From Aminobacterium sp. MB27-C1 (GTDB lineage Bacteria > Synergistota > Synergistia > Synergistales > Aminobacteriaceae), in NCBI RefSeq assembly GCF_030908405.1, contig NZ_CP133089.1:1736001-1800000 (forward strand): 64,000 nt of DNA. The letters are read 5' to 3'. The notes below the pieces were generated by a model. The model was not told the origin of the DNA. It was given only the letters and a program-made list of their open reading frames with translations, and did not search any database. The translations under genes were made by a program, and so were the position numbers. Of the stretch, positions 31,513 through 40,162 are shown piece after piece; within the stretch, counting starts at the first letter, position 1, and every line of letters starts with the position of its first letter.

Positions 31513-32212
31513 AGACCGCTGCCCCCCTAACACATTCTCTCAGCTCACGAATCGTTTCAGCAGGGTCAGGAGTTCCAAAGACGGAACTTCCCATAACGAC
31601 TACATCGCATCCTGAGTTCACTACCTGCTTTATCGTTTCTCTTCCGATCCCTCCGTCCATTTCAATAAGGAAGGAGAGGTTGTGAGCTGCACGATACCTA
31701 AAGAGATCTACTGTTTTCTGTAGCGTCTCACCAATAAAAGATTGACCGCCAAATCCTGGATTAACAGACATTACAAGAACTAAATCTACCATCGATAGAA
31801 TAGGAGAAACCCATTCTATCGGCGTCGCGGGATTAATAGCTACACCTGGCCGGCAACCAAGTTCCCGTATTCGCGAAATTACACGATGGAGATGAGGTGT
31901 TGCCTCTACATGAACAGTAAGATAGTCAGTTTTTGTCGCTGCAAAAGCCTCAATAAAATCTTCTGGTGGCTCTACCATCAAGTGCGTATCTATAACAGCA
32001 GATGGATATTTTTTTCGGAGGGCCTTTGCCAAACTAGGCCCATAAGACAAATTAGGAACAAAATGACCGTCCATAATATCCAGATGAAGCCAATCATAAG
32101 TATCCTCAAGGGAAGCAATACTTTTTTCCATATATAAAACATTGGCAGAAAGAAGGGACGGGGCTACAAGAAAAGACCTCCGTTCTTTCTCTAGCGGTAA
32201 CGATCCTGCCAT
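31481..32212 (-). CDS. rpe: Ribulose-phosphate 3-epimerase
   Basis: TIM-barrel enzyme of the pentose phosphate pathway interconverting ribulose-5-P and xylulose-5-P. Metal and catalytic motifs are APSLLSAN, LHLDIMDGHFVPN, HLMVEPP, VMSVNPGFGGQ and EMDGGI. 243 aa, slightly long at the N-terminus. The ATG is preceded by GGAGGTG within the end of the PASTA gene, so the 22-nt overlap is convincing. Confidence 0.96.
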   Translation of the reverse strand: MAGSLPLEKERRSFLVAPSLLSANVLYMEKSIASLEDTYDWLHLDIMDGHFVPNLSYGPSLAKALRKKYPSAVIDTHLMVEPPEDFIEAFAATKTDYLTVHVEATPHLHRVISRIRELGCRPGVAINPATPIEWVSPILSMVDLVLVMSVNPGFGGQSFIGETLQKTVDLFRYRAAHNLSFLIEMDGGIGRETIKQVVNSGCDVVVMGSSVFGTPDPAETIRELRECVRGAAVCEKGTTSNNS

Positions 32213-33375
32213 ACAAATTCACCTCCGAGAAAGATAGTAACTACCCCTTCATCTACATAAGGAGCTTCAAGAGAAATGTACTCTCCACCTTTTACATCAC
32301 GGTTTAAAAGAACTGTTGTGCCGCGATCATCAACCATTTCAATCTTTAATGGCATTTGTTTAGTAAGTGGAGGCACTTGATACCGTATTTTTGCAATTTT
32401 GCTGCCCGCTGGTAAAGGCGCAGGTTTTGTAATGGCCTCTTTTTGAGAAGGCTTCGAAACAGGAGCTACCGTCGATGACTGCTGAGATTGAGGCTTCGAA
32501 GACGGCGGCATAACAGGAACGAGCGTTCCTGTTTGCGTTACAGACTTGGGCTTGGAAGCGACCTCCGCCTGACTTTCCGATTGCTTCACAGATACTGACG
32601 GAGCAAGCCCGGGAGCAGCAATCTGTAGCTGTTCCGTTTCAGCCTTTTGTTCCGTCACAGTTTTTTTCATGGAAGCTACCTGAAGAATGACCCCTTGTCC
32701 CCGTTTCAAAGATGTTCCTACTTTCGGACGAATAGATATAACCATTCCCTCTGGAGAATTTTGAGTGTAGACATATTCTACATTGGCAACAGAAAGCCCC
32801 GACTCCTCCACTAGCTTTCTGGCAATTTGTTCCTGACGTTGCAAAACATCAGGAACAGCTATCAAGCCATTCTGAGAAATTTGTCCCTGGCTTACGAGTA
32901 AATCAATTTTCCTCGTGCTCTCTACCATGACAGGAGCAGCCGGACTTTGAGCTATAACAGTTCCTGCCGCTCTTGAATCATCATTGACACGTATAATATC
33001 TCCAACCTGGAATCCAGCTTCTTCTAACTTTTTAAGAGCCTGAGAATACTCAAGACCTCGCACGTCGGGAAGAGCCAATCTGTTCCCGCCTTTGCTTACT
33101 TTCAGCACAACAGTGGTATCTTTTTTCATTCTGGCTCCTGGATCTGGCCATTGAGCTAAAACGGTTCCGCCAGGAAGATTAGATTCTATCTGTTCTACCT
33201 TTACTTTAAAACCAATGCGATTTGCCTCATCAACAGCCTCAACAAGAGACATTTCTTTTAATGGTGGTACAGCTATGCCCTTGCCACCCTTCCAGATAGT
33301 CAATACGGCCATTCCACCAGAAACTACAATAATAAGAAGAATCAGGACCATGACCCATTTATACATTTTACTCAT
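32191..33375 (-). CDS. PASTA-domain membrane protein without kinase domain
   Basis: One N-terminal membrane helix (VMVLILLIIVVSGGMAVLTIW), then three PASTA repeats (about residues 35-100, 101-167 and 173-235), which bind peptidoglycan-type ligands. A low-complexity linker rich in Ser, Lys, Pro and Gln follows (about 240-325), then a C-terminal beta domain. PASTA repeats usually sit on Ser/Thr kinases or PBPs; here there is no kinase or transpeptidase. It is 2 nt from rsmB, in the place where many bacteria keep a PASTA kinase gene. Confidence 0.9.
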   Translation of the reverse strand: MSKMYKWVMVLILLIIVVSGGMAVLTIWKGGKGIAVPPLKEMSLVEAVDEANRIGFKVKVEQIESNLPGGTVLAQWPDPGARMKKDTTVVLKVSKGGNRLALPDVRGLEYSQALKKLEEAGFQVGDIIRVNDDSRAAGTVIAQSPAAPVMVESTRKIDLLVSQGQISQNGLIAVPDVLQRQEQIARKLVEESGLSVANVEYVYTQNSPEGMVISIRPKVGTSLKRGQGVILQVASMKKTVTEQKAETEQLQIAAPGLAPSVSVKQSESQAEVASKPKSVTQTGTLVPVMPPSSKPQSQQSSTVAPVSKPSQKEAITKPAPLPAGSKIAKIRYQVPPLTKQMPLKIEMVDDRGTTVLLNRDVKGGEYISLEAPYVDEGVVTIFLGGEFVWQDRYR

Positions 33376-33377
33376 TT

Positions 33378-34706
33378 TTAACCCTCCTGAGTTCTTTTCA
33401 GGATTGCAGCCATGTAAAATCCGTCAAGCCACGGCAGCTGTGGCCATATATATGTTCCCCACGGCCGTCCCTTACGTAAATATCGTCCTGAAATAGGAAG
33501 AGACATTTCCACTAGGCTCTTATCTTCTGCCAATATTTCTGCTATAACCTGCTCGTTTTCCTGCCGCAACAAGCTACATGTAGAGTAGAGGATAATTCCT
33601 CCTTGTGCAACAATTTCAACTGCTTTTTTCAAAAGTTTTTTCTGAAGTAATACAAGCTCTTCTAGTTTTTCTTTAGTAAAAATCCATTTTGATTCAGGAT
33701 GCCTGCTCCACGTTCCACTTCCTGAGCATGGGGCGTCCAAAAAGACTAAATTAGGTGTAGAACGAGGGGTCATCTTAAGAGAATCACCTTGATGTATCGT
33801 AACGTTTCGTGCACAAGAAAGACGCTGCATTTCTTTTTTTGAGGCGATGCTTCTTCCCTTTGAAAGTTCCCATGCTTCTATTAAAGTAGAGGGTAATAAT
33901 GTTGCTATTTGTCCAGTTTTGATTCCTCTGCCAGCACACATATCGAGAATGGAACCTTCTTTCCACAAACGGCGTACCATTTCAGCAACGAGCATAGACG
34001 ATTCACTCTGCACTGTAACTGTTCCCTCGTTAAAACCTGGGATCTCCGGAGGAAAGGCAAAGGAAGCCGTTCTTACAGAATAGTCGACCAACGGAGAAGG
34101 CCAACCGTATATGCGATTTTTTTTCAGGTTCTCCAAAAGATCGGGGATATTTGTCTGAGGCAAAACCCTTAAAGAGGCATAAGGGCGTACACGAAACAGA
34201 TTAATCAGTTTAGAGGCTTCACCCTGACCGAAAGCATCTTTCCATTGGTAAGCAACCCAAAGAGGGATTCCCCCAAAGAGAGCTTTATCTTGAAAAGAAG
34301 TGCTCCTGTGAATTTCTTCCATGACTATATGTCCACGCTCTTCCACTCTATGAAGAACAGCATTAACTATACGAGACTCGTTCTGTTGGCCTTTTCTTTT
34401 TACTTCGTCAACCAAGGCACTTACAAGCACCTGAGGAGAAAAATGTTTCAATTCTAAAATCCCCGCTGTACCGACAACCAGAGCGTGACGTGTCGGCCAA
34501 GAAAGAGAATCGAAAGGATGGCGTAAAAAAGTTTCACTGATTTTTCTCCAAAGTGTTTGACGTCGAAGAACTGCATAGATAAGGGTTGAAGCTAATATTC
34601 TATCGCCTTCCGTCATATGATTTGACACGCGACGAAGAGATTCGCTAGCAAATCGCCCTTTTGAAACGTCTGTTAATACATGTAAAGCTGCTTCTATTCC
34701 TCTCAT
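33378..34706 (-). CDS. rsmB: 16S rRNA m5C967 methyltransferase RsmB
   Basis: N-terminal NusB-like RNA-binding domain (about 1-130) followed by a SAM methyltransferase domain. SAM site DMCAGRGIKTGQIA, catalytic motifs LDAPCSGSGTWSRHP and YSTCSLLRQENE with both active-site Cys residues. 442 aa, normal for RsmB. The ATG overlaps the upstream stop (ATGA), with a GGAGG site. Confidence 0.95.
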   Translation of the reverse strand: MRGIEAALHVLTDVSKGRFASESLRRVSNHMTEGDRILASTLIYAVLRRQTLWRKISETFLRHPFDSLSWPTRHALVVGTAGILELKHFSPQVLVSALVDEVKRKGQQNESRIVNAVLHRVEERGHIVMEEIHRSTSFQDKALFGGIPLWVAYQWKDAFGQGEASKLINLFRVRPYASLRVLPQTNIPDLLENLKKNRIYGWPSPLVDYSVRTASFAFPPEIPGFNEGTVTVQSESSMLVAEMVRRLWKEGSILDMCAGRGIKTGQIATLLPSTLIEAWELSKGRSIASKKEMQRLSCARNVTIHQGDSLKMTPRSTPNLVFLDAPCSGSGTWSRHPESKWIFTKEKLEELVLLQKKLLKKAVEIVAQGGIILYSTCSLLRQENEQVIAEILAEDKSLVEMSLPISGRYLRKGRPWGTYIWPQLPWLDGFYMAAILKRTQEG

Positions 34707-35398
34707 GAAAAAAGAACCTCCGGTTCAAGCACTTGGGATTTTTGTCGCGTTCGAATAAAAAGCTGCGTCGGGCCATATACATACATCCCGCCCAAGCTCT
34801 TATGAGCAGATCGTACCTCTATACCCGATATTTCAAGACTTCGAACGTTAGAATCTGTAGTAATATATCGTTGAGCAAGTGAGCTTGTCATTGGCCCCAA
34901 TATATGAGCAATGAACAAAGCTATTACAACATTTAGCACACTCAAAGATCCTGTAGATAAAAGCAATAGGATGAACAACAGAGAAGAGAGTGTATTGACA
35001 ACAACAACTGTCGTGCCACACCGAGGATGAATCGCCAACGACGACTCCCCACGTTTCATTCGCTCAAGAGCCTCCTGGGCAGCATAGAGAGCTACTGAGG
35101 GTTCTACCAACCCTTTCAAAGAAAAGCCATCTTCATATGACATTCCTTCAATATTGCACCGTCCCAAAGACTCTTCAAGAACATGTATTGCCCCGTGCTC
35201 TAAAGCGTGATTTTTCCGCACTTTTTTATTAAATAACACTCGAAAAAGCTGTGTAGGACCAACAATAAGCCACATAAAAGAACTCGCGGCAAAGCCTAAC
35301 GGTAAAAGGATGAGGAAAAAAACAACAAAAAAGAGTAATGCAACCAACCCTGCCCACGGAGCAATAAAAAACATGAGTAGTAAAAGTAAAAAAGGCAT
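34703..35398 (-). CDS. Conserved membrane protein (DUF6391-like)
   Basis: About 231 aa with an N-terminal pair of membrane helices and two more near residues 140-190, around a conserved cytoplasmic block (KNHALEHGAIHVLEESLG) that recalls DUF6391. Function unknown; the His-x3-His pattern could bind metal. ATG 35398 is preferred over the in-frame ATG 35407 because AGAGGATGG lies 8 nt upstream. Coupled to rsmB by ATGA. Confidence 0.8.
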   Translation of the reverse strand: MPFLLLLLMFFIAPWAGLVALLFFVVFFLILLPLGFAASSFMWLIVGPTQLFRVLFNKKVRKNHALEHGAIHVLEESLGRCNIEGMSYEDGFSLKGLVEPSVALYAAQEALERMKRGESSLAIHPRCGTTVVVVNTLSSLLFILLLLSTGSLSVLNVVIALFIAHILGPMTSSLAQRYITTDSNVRSLEISGIEVRSAHKSLGGMYVYGPTQLFIRTRQKSQVLEPEVLFS

Positions 35399-35421
35399 AA
35401 AAACCATCCTCTTATTAAAAT

Positions 35422-35452
35422 AAAAAGTGAGGCAGCATTATCGCCACCCCAC
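35422..35452 (-). terminator. Terminator after the zinc protease gene
   Basis: On the minus strand GTGGGGTGGC pairs with GCTGCCTCAC (10 bp with three G-T pairs, 6-nt loop) and is followed by TTTTTATTTT. It falls between the protease gene and the membrane-protein gene, so the long operon probably starts after it. Confidence 0.65.
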
Positions 35453-35486
35453 CATCATATCGCACCTTTTGCAGGGACGAAAGCCA

Positions 35487-36182
35487 CTAATCGCGATTAC
35501 CAAACATTCCACGAAGAAGTAAGAGACGAGCTAATTGTGCAAAAGCCATGACGGCTGCGGCGACATATGTTAAGGCTGCGGCGTTTAAAACAGCCTTTGC
35601 TCCACCAACTTCGTCGGAACCAAGAATTCCCGTATCACCGAGAAGCTTCAGGGCTCTCGAACTTGCGTCGAATTCCACCGGAAGAGTAACGAGATGGAAT
35701 ATTATTACTCCCACAAAGAGGAGAATACCCACGTCCATAAGAAGCGGTCCTCTAAAAAGCAACCCCAAGAAGAAAAGTGGGAAAGCCAGTGACGAACCAA
35801 TTCCAACTACTGGGACTACAGCATTACGAAACTTCAAAGGAGCATAATTTTTCTGATGCTGCACTGCATGTCCAACTTCGTGAGCGGCAACACCTATAGC
35901 AGCAATACTCGTGCTGTTATAGACTCCTTCCGATAAGTGTAATGTTTTATCTCGAGGATCGTAATGATCCGTAAGTTGTCCCGCTACCCTTTGAATGGGC
36001 ACATTGTACATTCCAAACTGATCAAGGAGTGCTCGAGCCGCCTGAGCTCCCGTTACTCCCTTTCGTGAAAGAACACGGCTATATTCCGAATAGGCTGTTT
36101 TAACCTTCATCTGAGCCCAAAAGGCCAGAATTACTGCTGGAATCAGCAAAACAAAAGTAGGATCGAAAAACAACGGAAACAC
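35487..36182 (-). CDS. Membrane zinc metallopeptidase (YugP family)
   Basis: Integral-membrane neutral zinc protease of the YugP/DUF type, 231 aa. The metal site AAHEVGHAVQH (HExxH) is clear, with a further acidic ligand expected in LPVEFDASSRA. Hydrophobic segments lie at the N-terminus, about 120-165 and at the C-terminus. The start is GTG with GGAGGTG 5 nt upstream. Substrate unknown. Confidence 0.92.
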   Translation of the reverse strand: MFPLFFDPTFVLLIPAVILAFWAQMKVKTAYSEYSRVLSRKGVTGAQAARALLDQFGMYNVPIQRVAGQLTDHYDPRDKTLHLSEGVYNSTSIAAIGVAAHEVGHAVQHQKNYAPLKFRNAVVPVVGIGSSLAFPLFFLGLLFRGPLLMDVGILLFVGVIIFHLVTLPVEFDASSRALKLLGDTGILGSDEVGGAKAVLNAAALTYVAAAVMAFAQLARLLLLRGMFGNRD

Positions 36183-36287
36183 GCCATCACCTCCAACACT
36201 ATGGCATTTTAGTTTATTTTATAGAAATATTATTTTTATACATCCGTATTTTACACGGTTGGAGGATAAAGAGCAATATTGGTCAAA

Positions 36288-37421
36288 TTACTTAGAGTAA
36301 TAATCGGCTATTGAAGAAACAATATATCTTTGCTCCTCTTCCGTCAGCTCTGGGAAAATAGGTAACGCAAGACATTCATGGCTTAACTTTTCTGCAATAG
36401 GGAAATCCCCTTCTTTATAATTCAACGAGCCGAAACACTGTTGAAGATGAAGGCAAAGCGGATAGTATACACGCGTCGTTATTCCCTTCGTTGCGAGATA
36501 AGAAGAAACGCCATCACGATCAGAAACTCTCGGAACATACTGATGATAAATATGATAATTTCCTTCTAATTCTTCTGGAGCATCTACTTTATCGAGAAGG
36601 TCATATTCAGCAAAAAGCGTCTTATACCGATCTGCAACAAGACGTCGTTCCTCGTTCCATTCATCCAAATGATGCAGTTTAACTCTTAAAACAGCTGCTT
36701 GTATAGCATCAAGACGGCTGTTAAGTCCCACCTCTTCGTGTATATATGTTGTTCCTGCCCCGTGTACTCTGAGTTTTTTCAGACGTTCAGCCAGTTCTCC
36801 ATCCGAACTTACAACCATGCCACCGTCTCCATATCCTCCCAAGTTTTTAGTGGGGAAGAATGAATAACAACCTATAGTCCCCCAAGCGCCAGCTCGTCTT
36901 ATTCCCCCATTGGCCTTTCTCCAAGCTCCAAAAGCTTGAGCAGCATCCTCTATTACAGCAATTCCCTTTCCTTTCAATTCTTCCTCTATCTCTTCAAGAG
37001 GAACCATTTGTCCAAAAAGATGAACCGGGATAAGGGCTTTTGTCTTAGACGTAATTTTCTCGCGAACCTGATTGAGGTCAAGATTATAGGTTCGCGGATC
37101 TATATCTACAAAAACAGGGACAGCTCCAAGTCGAGTTATACAGCTTACTGTAGCAAAAAAGGAATAAGGGGTCGTTATTACTTCATCCCCTTCTTTTATA
37201 TCTAAAGCCATAAGAGCAAGATAGAGGGCATCACTTCCCGACGCACAACCAATAGCAGTTGCCCCCTCAAGATAACTGGAGACTTCATCTTCAAAATTCT
37301 TCACAGCAGGGCCAAGAATAAAGTATTGGCTCTCCAAAACTTCATTTATGGCTTCTCGCACCTCATCTTTAATACGAGCATAATTTCTAGTAAGATCAAG
37401 TGTTGGTATTTTCATTTCCAT
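36288..37421 (-). CDS. DegT/DnrJ/EryC1/StrS aminotransferase
   Basis: PLP-dependent sugar aminotransferase acting on nucleotide-linked keto-sugars. Start block IPTLDLTRNYARIKDE, ASGSDALYLAL, the DAAQAFGA block and the PLP Lys in SFFPTKNLGGYGDGG. The frame is open 13 codons further, but GAGGAGG lies 9 nt before ATG 37421; 377 aa. There are no sugar-nucleotide genes beside it, so it may serve LPS or glycan synthesis encoded elsewhere. Confidence 0.94.
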   Translation of the reverse strand: MEMKIPTLDLTRNYARIKDEVREAINEVLESQYFILGPAVKNFEDEVSSYLEGATAIGCASGSDALYLALMALDIKEGDEVITTPYSFFATVSCITRLGAVPVFVDIDPRTYNLDLNQVREKITSKTKALIPVHLFGQMVPLEEIEEELKGKGIAVIEDAAQAFGAWRKANGGIRRAGAWGTIGCYSFFPTKNLGGYGDGGMVVSSDGELAERLKKLRVHGAGTTYIHEEVGLNSRLDAIQAAVLRVKLHHLDEWNEERRLVADRYKTLFAEYDLLDKVDAPEELEGNYHIYHQYVPRVSDRDGVSSYLATKGITTRVYYPLCLHLQQCFGSLNYKEGDFPIAEKLSHECLALPIFPELTEEEQRYIVSSIADYYSK

Positions 37422-37528
37422 ATTATATTTCCTCCTCAAATACAAACTTATAAAAGGCATTATGACAAAAAAGCCCCTTCTCTGCTATATATCTTCACAT
37501 GATCCCATGTATTTTTGGCAAAAAAAAG

Positions 37529-37548
37529 AGGCTGGATTGCTCCAGCCT
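37529..37548 (-). terminator. Terminator of the FCD-type GntR gene
   Basis: Perfect 8-bp stem AGGCTGGA / TCCAGCCT with a 4-nt loop. On the minus strand it follows the regulator stop by about 30 nt and is followed by CTTTTTTTT. Confidence 0.85.
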
Positions 37549-37578
37549 TTCTCATCTTAAAAATATTGAAGTAAAGTT

Positions 37579-38235
37579 TTACTCTTCTCTTGCTCTTCGT
37601 AAACCTTCAATAGCATCTTGAAGATGGGCTCTTAAAAGTTTTACACATTTTTCAGAATCGTGATGACGAAGCGCCACTAAAATTTCTCTATGAGCATCAA
37701 TGCTGGGCATCGTCTCAAGCTGATAAAATGGATCATAAAATACTACATAAGCATTTGTGCGAGCCAAAATATTTTCTACATATTCGGATAAAACTTTATT
37801 ACCGCTTGCGTCGGCAATAGCTTTATGGAAGGCTTCATTGACCTCAAGATACTTTTCAAGGTCTTTTTCTTCTATGGCTCGACCCTCTTCTATCATCGCC
37901 TCTTCCAGGCGGCGAAGATGTCTGTCTCCAATCCTCTCAGCAGCAAGCTTGATTGCTAAAGTCTCCAACTGGTCTCGTACCAAAAAGGTATCCTCTATCT
38001 CTCGCGCTGTAGGTGCAGCAAGACGAGCTCCACTATTAGGGATAATAATAACCAGACCCTCGCTCGCTAATCTTCGTAGCGCCTCGCGGACAGGAGTACG
38101 GCTGACCCCCATCTGAACAGCAATATTCACCTCCGGAAGTCTCTGCCCTGGTTTTAACTGCTTTGTTATGATTTTGTGACGTAATTCCTGATAGGCATAG
38201 TCAGCAGAGGTTGTATATAATCTCGCTTCTCGCAT
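37579..38235 (-). CDS. GntR-family (FCD) transcriptional regulator
   Basis: 218-aa regulator with an N-terminal winged helix-turn-helix (LPEVNIAVQMGVSRTPVREA) and a C-terminal all-helical FCD ligand domain (from about residue 85). The FCD metal ligands are visible as Asp in LVRDQLE and His in NEAFHKAIA and DAHREI. Such proteins usually sense organic or amino acids. AAGGAGG precedes the ATG. A 14-bp inverted repeat lies 28 bp upstream, possibly its own operator. Confidence 0.94.
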   Translation of the reverse strand: MREARLYTTSADYAYQELRHKIITKQLKPGQRLPEVNIAVQMGVSRTPVREALRRLASEGLVIIIPNSGARLAAPTAREIEDTFLVRDQLETLAIKLAAERIGDRHLRRLEEAMIEEGRAIEEKDLEKYLEVNEAFHKAIADASGNKVLSEYVENILARTNAYVVFYDPFYQLETMPSIDAHREILVALRHHDSEKCVKLLRAHLQDAIEGLRRAREE

Positions 38236-38262
38236 TTAAAAATTCCTCCTTGATTCAAGTAA

Positions 38263-38276
38263 ACAATTTTAATTGT
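38263..38276. promoter_or_regulatory. Inverted repeat before the FCD regulator
   Basis: ACAATT-TT-AATTGT, 28 bp upstream of the regulator ATG, in the divergent gap to the 73-aa gene. Short AT-rich palindromes of this size are usual for GntR/FCD operators. The rest of the gap (38236-38427) shows nothing else convincing. Confidence 0.4.
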
Positions 38277-38427
38277 ATAAGAGTCTGTCTTTTGCATAAA
38301 TAACTTTAACATACGTCATACGGCTCTACAAGATGTAAAAATGGTAAAATACGCTAAAAATAAAAAAATAACTGAATTGATCTCATTATACAGCATACCT
38401 AATAACGCATACAATAGGAGGTCTCCC

Positions 38428-38649
38428 ATGAGACAATGTGTATTGTTACTCTCTTTTGCAACTATTATTTGTTATGGATATGCCCTTGCCGGGCTTGGAG
38501 GTTTTTTTCTTGGAAAAGGAAACGTCTTATACATCGGTCTCGGACTGCCAGGAGGTACAGTATGTGGCATTTTAGCCATATGGCTGTGGAAAAAGTATTT
38601 ACATGCCCTTCAAGAAGAAAATGACCTCTATAAAAACGCTCACAAATAG
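38428..38649 (+). CDS. Small membrane protein, 73 aa
   Basis: Two hydrophobic helices (about residues 4-28 and 33-55) joined by a short GKGN turn, then a charged tail (KKYLHALQEENDLYKN). I do not recognise it. AATAGGAGGT is 7 nt before ATG 38428, a strong sign that it is a real gene; the longer frame from 38341 lacks one. It converges with the MocR gene, overlapping it by 10 nt. Confidence 0.65.
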   Translation: MRQCVLLLSFATIICYGYALAGLGGFFLGKGNVLYIGLGLPGGTVCGILAIWLWKKYLHALQEENDLYKNAHK

Positions 38650-40016
38650 ACTGAAGGACGTAAAAAAGAACCCCATGCATCATAGAGACATTGAACAACA
38701 CAGTTCATATGTTCACTCGAAACACCGCAAACAGACAAGCGGACAGCTTCGACTCGTTTCTCATCTAAAGAAAAAACATTTCCAGGAGTTACGAGAACTC
38801 CGTGGTGGCAGGCTTTTTGTGCTGCATCCCACCCATCAAGACCTGGCAAATGAAGCCAGAGATAAATTCCTCCGTCAGGTATCGTAAAAAAAGATGTCGG
38901 TAGTATCGCCGATAAAGCGGAACCTAAAGCTTTCATTCGAGATTCCATAATACCCCGAGCCGATTCGAGGGCTGATTCAAGCCCTTTATTTTCTATAAAT
39001 TTCTGCACTATAAACTGATCAAGCGAGGATACAGGCCCCCATTTACTTGCTTGGAGAGAAAGAAAAACTTCCATCAATCGATCTGGAATAAGAGCATATC
39101 CCAATCTCAATCCAGGAAACAAGACCTGACTGAAAGACCCAAGATAGAGTACTCTCTCTGAATTTTCCATAGCCTTGAGAGCCGAGACACTTGCCTCACC
39201 ATAACGTAATTCCCCGTAAGCATCATCTTCCAATATCCAAAATCCATTTTGGGAACTCGCCTGCAAAATCATCTGCCGAACTGCAACAGAAATGGTCTTT
39301 CCCGTAGGGTTTTGAAAACTGGGAACCAAATATAACACATCAGATCCAGACAGGCATTCATACCACGTTTCAGTTATTTCTTCAAGAGGCGGCAGCACTT
39401 CAATACATACCCCTTCAGAACGAGCAATCATTACAGCGTCAGGGTAGGTCAATTTTTCCACCCACATTTTTCGTATACCAATATTTTTTAGGGCTTCAAT
39501 AGAAAGAGCCAAACCGTGGCGTCCCCCTGCAGTGACAAAAACATCTTTCCAAGATGCAGGGATTCCCCTTGATGCGCTGTGTTCAACTAAAACTTGTCTA
39601 AGAGAGTTAAGTCCAGCATGTGGTGCTTCACATAAAGCATTATGTCCCCAAAAAGCAAGAACATCCCGTGCAATACGTGATAAGTCTAAAGAAGGAATAA
39701 GATCTGCAGAAGGTCGAACTGTATCTAGATTCCAATATGTATCGGTTTCTTCTTCTATGCTCTCTTTCTCTATCACTTTTGGGGTGACATATGTTCCACT
39801 TCTCCCACGCTCTATAACATAGCCATAGTCAGATAAAAGCGAGTACGCCTCTGTGACTGTAACCCTTCCGACACCAAGATCTTTAGCTAATTTTCTAGAC
39901 CCCGGCAATTTCAAACCTGCCGGTAAGGCTCCTTTTTCTATCATTTTTTTAAGATGAAAAGCTATTTGCCGATATAAAGGTGTTTCAGATTCGTGATCAA
40001 GAGGAATTTCGATCAT
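38640..40016 (-). CDS. MocR-type GntR/aminotransferase regulator lacking the PLP lysine
   Basis: 458-aa fusion of a GntR winged helix (PLYRQIAFHLKKMIEKGALP and LGVGRVTVTEAYSLL) and a class I aminotransferase-like domain (about 115-445), the MocR/PdxR/GabR layout. Aminotransferase landmarks NPTGKTIS and EDDAYGELRY are kept. The block that normally reads SFSK, where the Lys forms the Schiff base with PLP, is GSFSQVLFPGLRLGY here: residue 297 is Gln (CAG, 39126-39128). So it may bind PLP weakly, or another ligand. Target genes unknown. Confidence 0.93.
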   Translation of the reverse strand: MIEIPLDHESETPLYRQIAFHLKKMIEKGALPAGLKLPGSRKLAKDLGVGRVTVTEAYSLLSDYGYVIERGRSGTYVTPKVIEKESIEEETDTYWNLDTVRPSADLIPSLDLSRIARDVLAFWGHNALCEAPHAGLNSLRQVLVEHSASRGIPASWKDVFVTAGGRHGLALSIEALKNIGIRKMWVEKLTYPDAVMIARSEGVCIEVLPPLEEITETWYECLSGSDVLYLVPSFQNPTGKTISVAVRQMILQASSQNGFWILEDDAYGELRYGEASVSALKAMENSERVLYLGSFSQVLFPGLRLGYALIPDRLMEVFLSLQASKWGPVSSLDQFIVQKFIENKGLESALESARGIMESRMKALGSALSAILPTSFFTIPDGGIYLWLHLPGLDGWDAAQKACHHGVLVTPGNVFSLDEKRVEAVRLSVCGVSSEHMNCVVQCLYDAWGSFLRPSVYL

Positions 40017-40162
40017 TATATTTACCCCTTTTAAAAAATGTATTTATTTCAACAAAACATTATAGCTAATTAAAATGCGAAATTGTTACGTTGCAAAAAA
40101 AGAACATTCAACAGATACTATCAAGAGATATGATCAATTACATAAATACGGAGTGAGATAAA

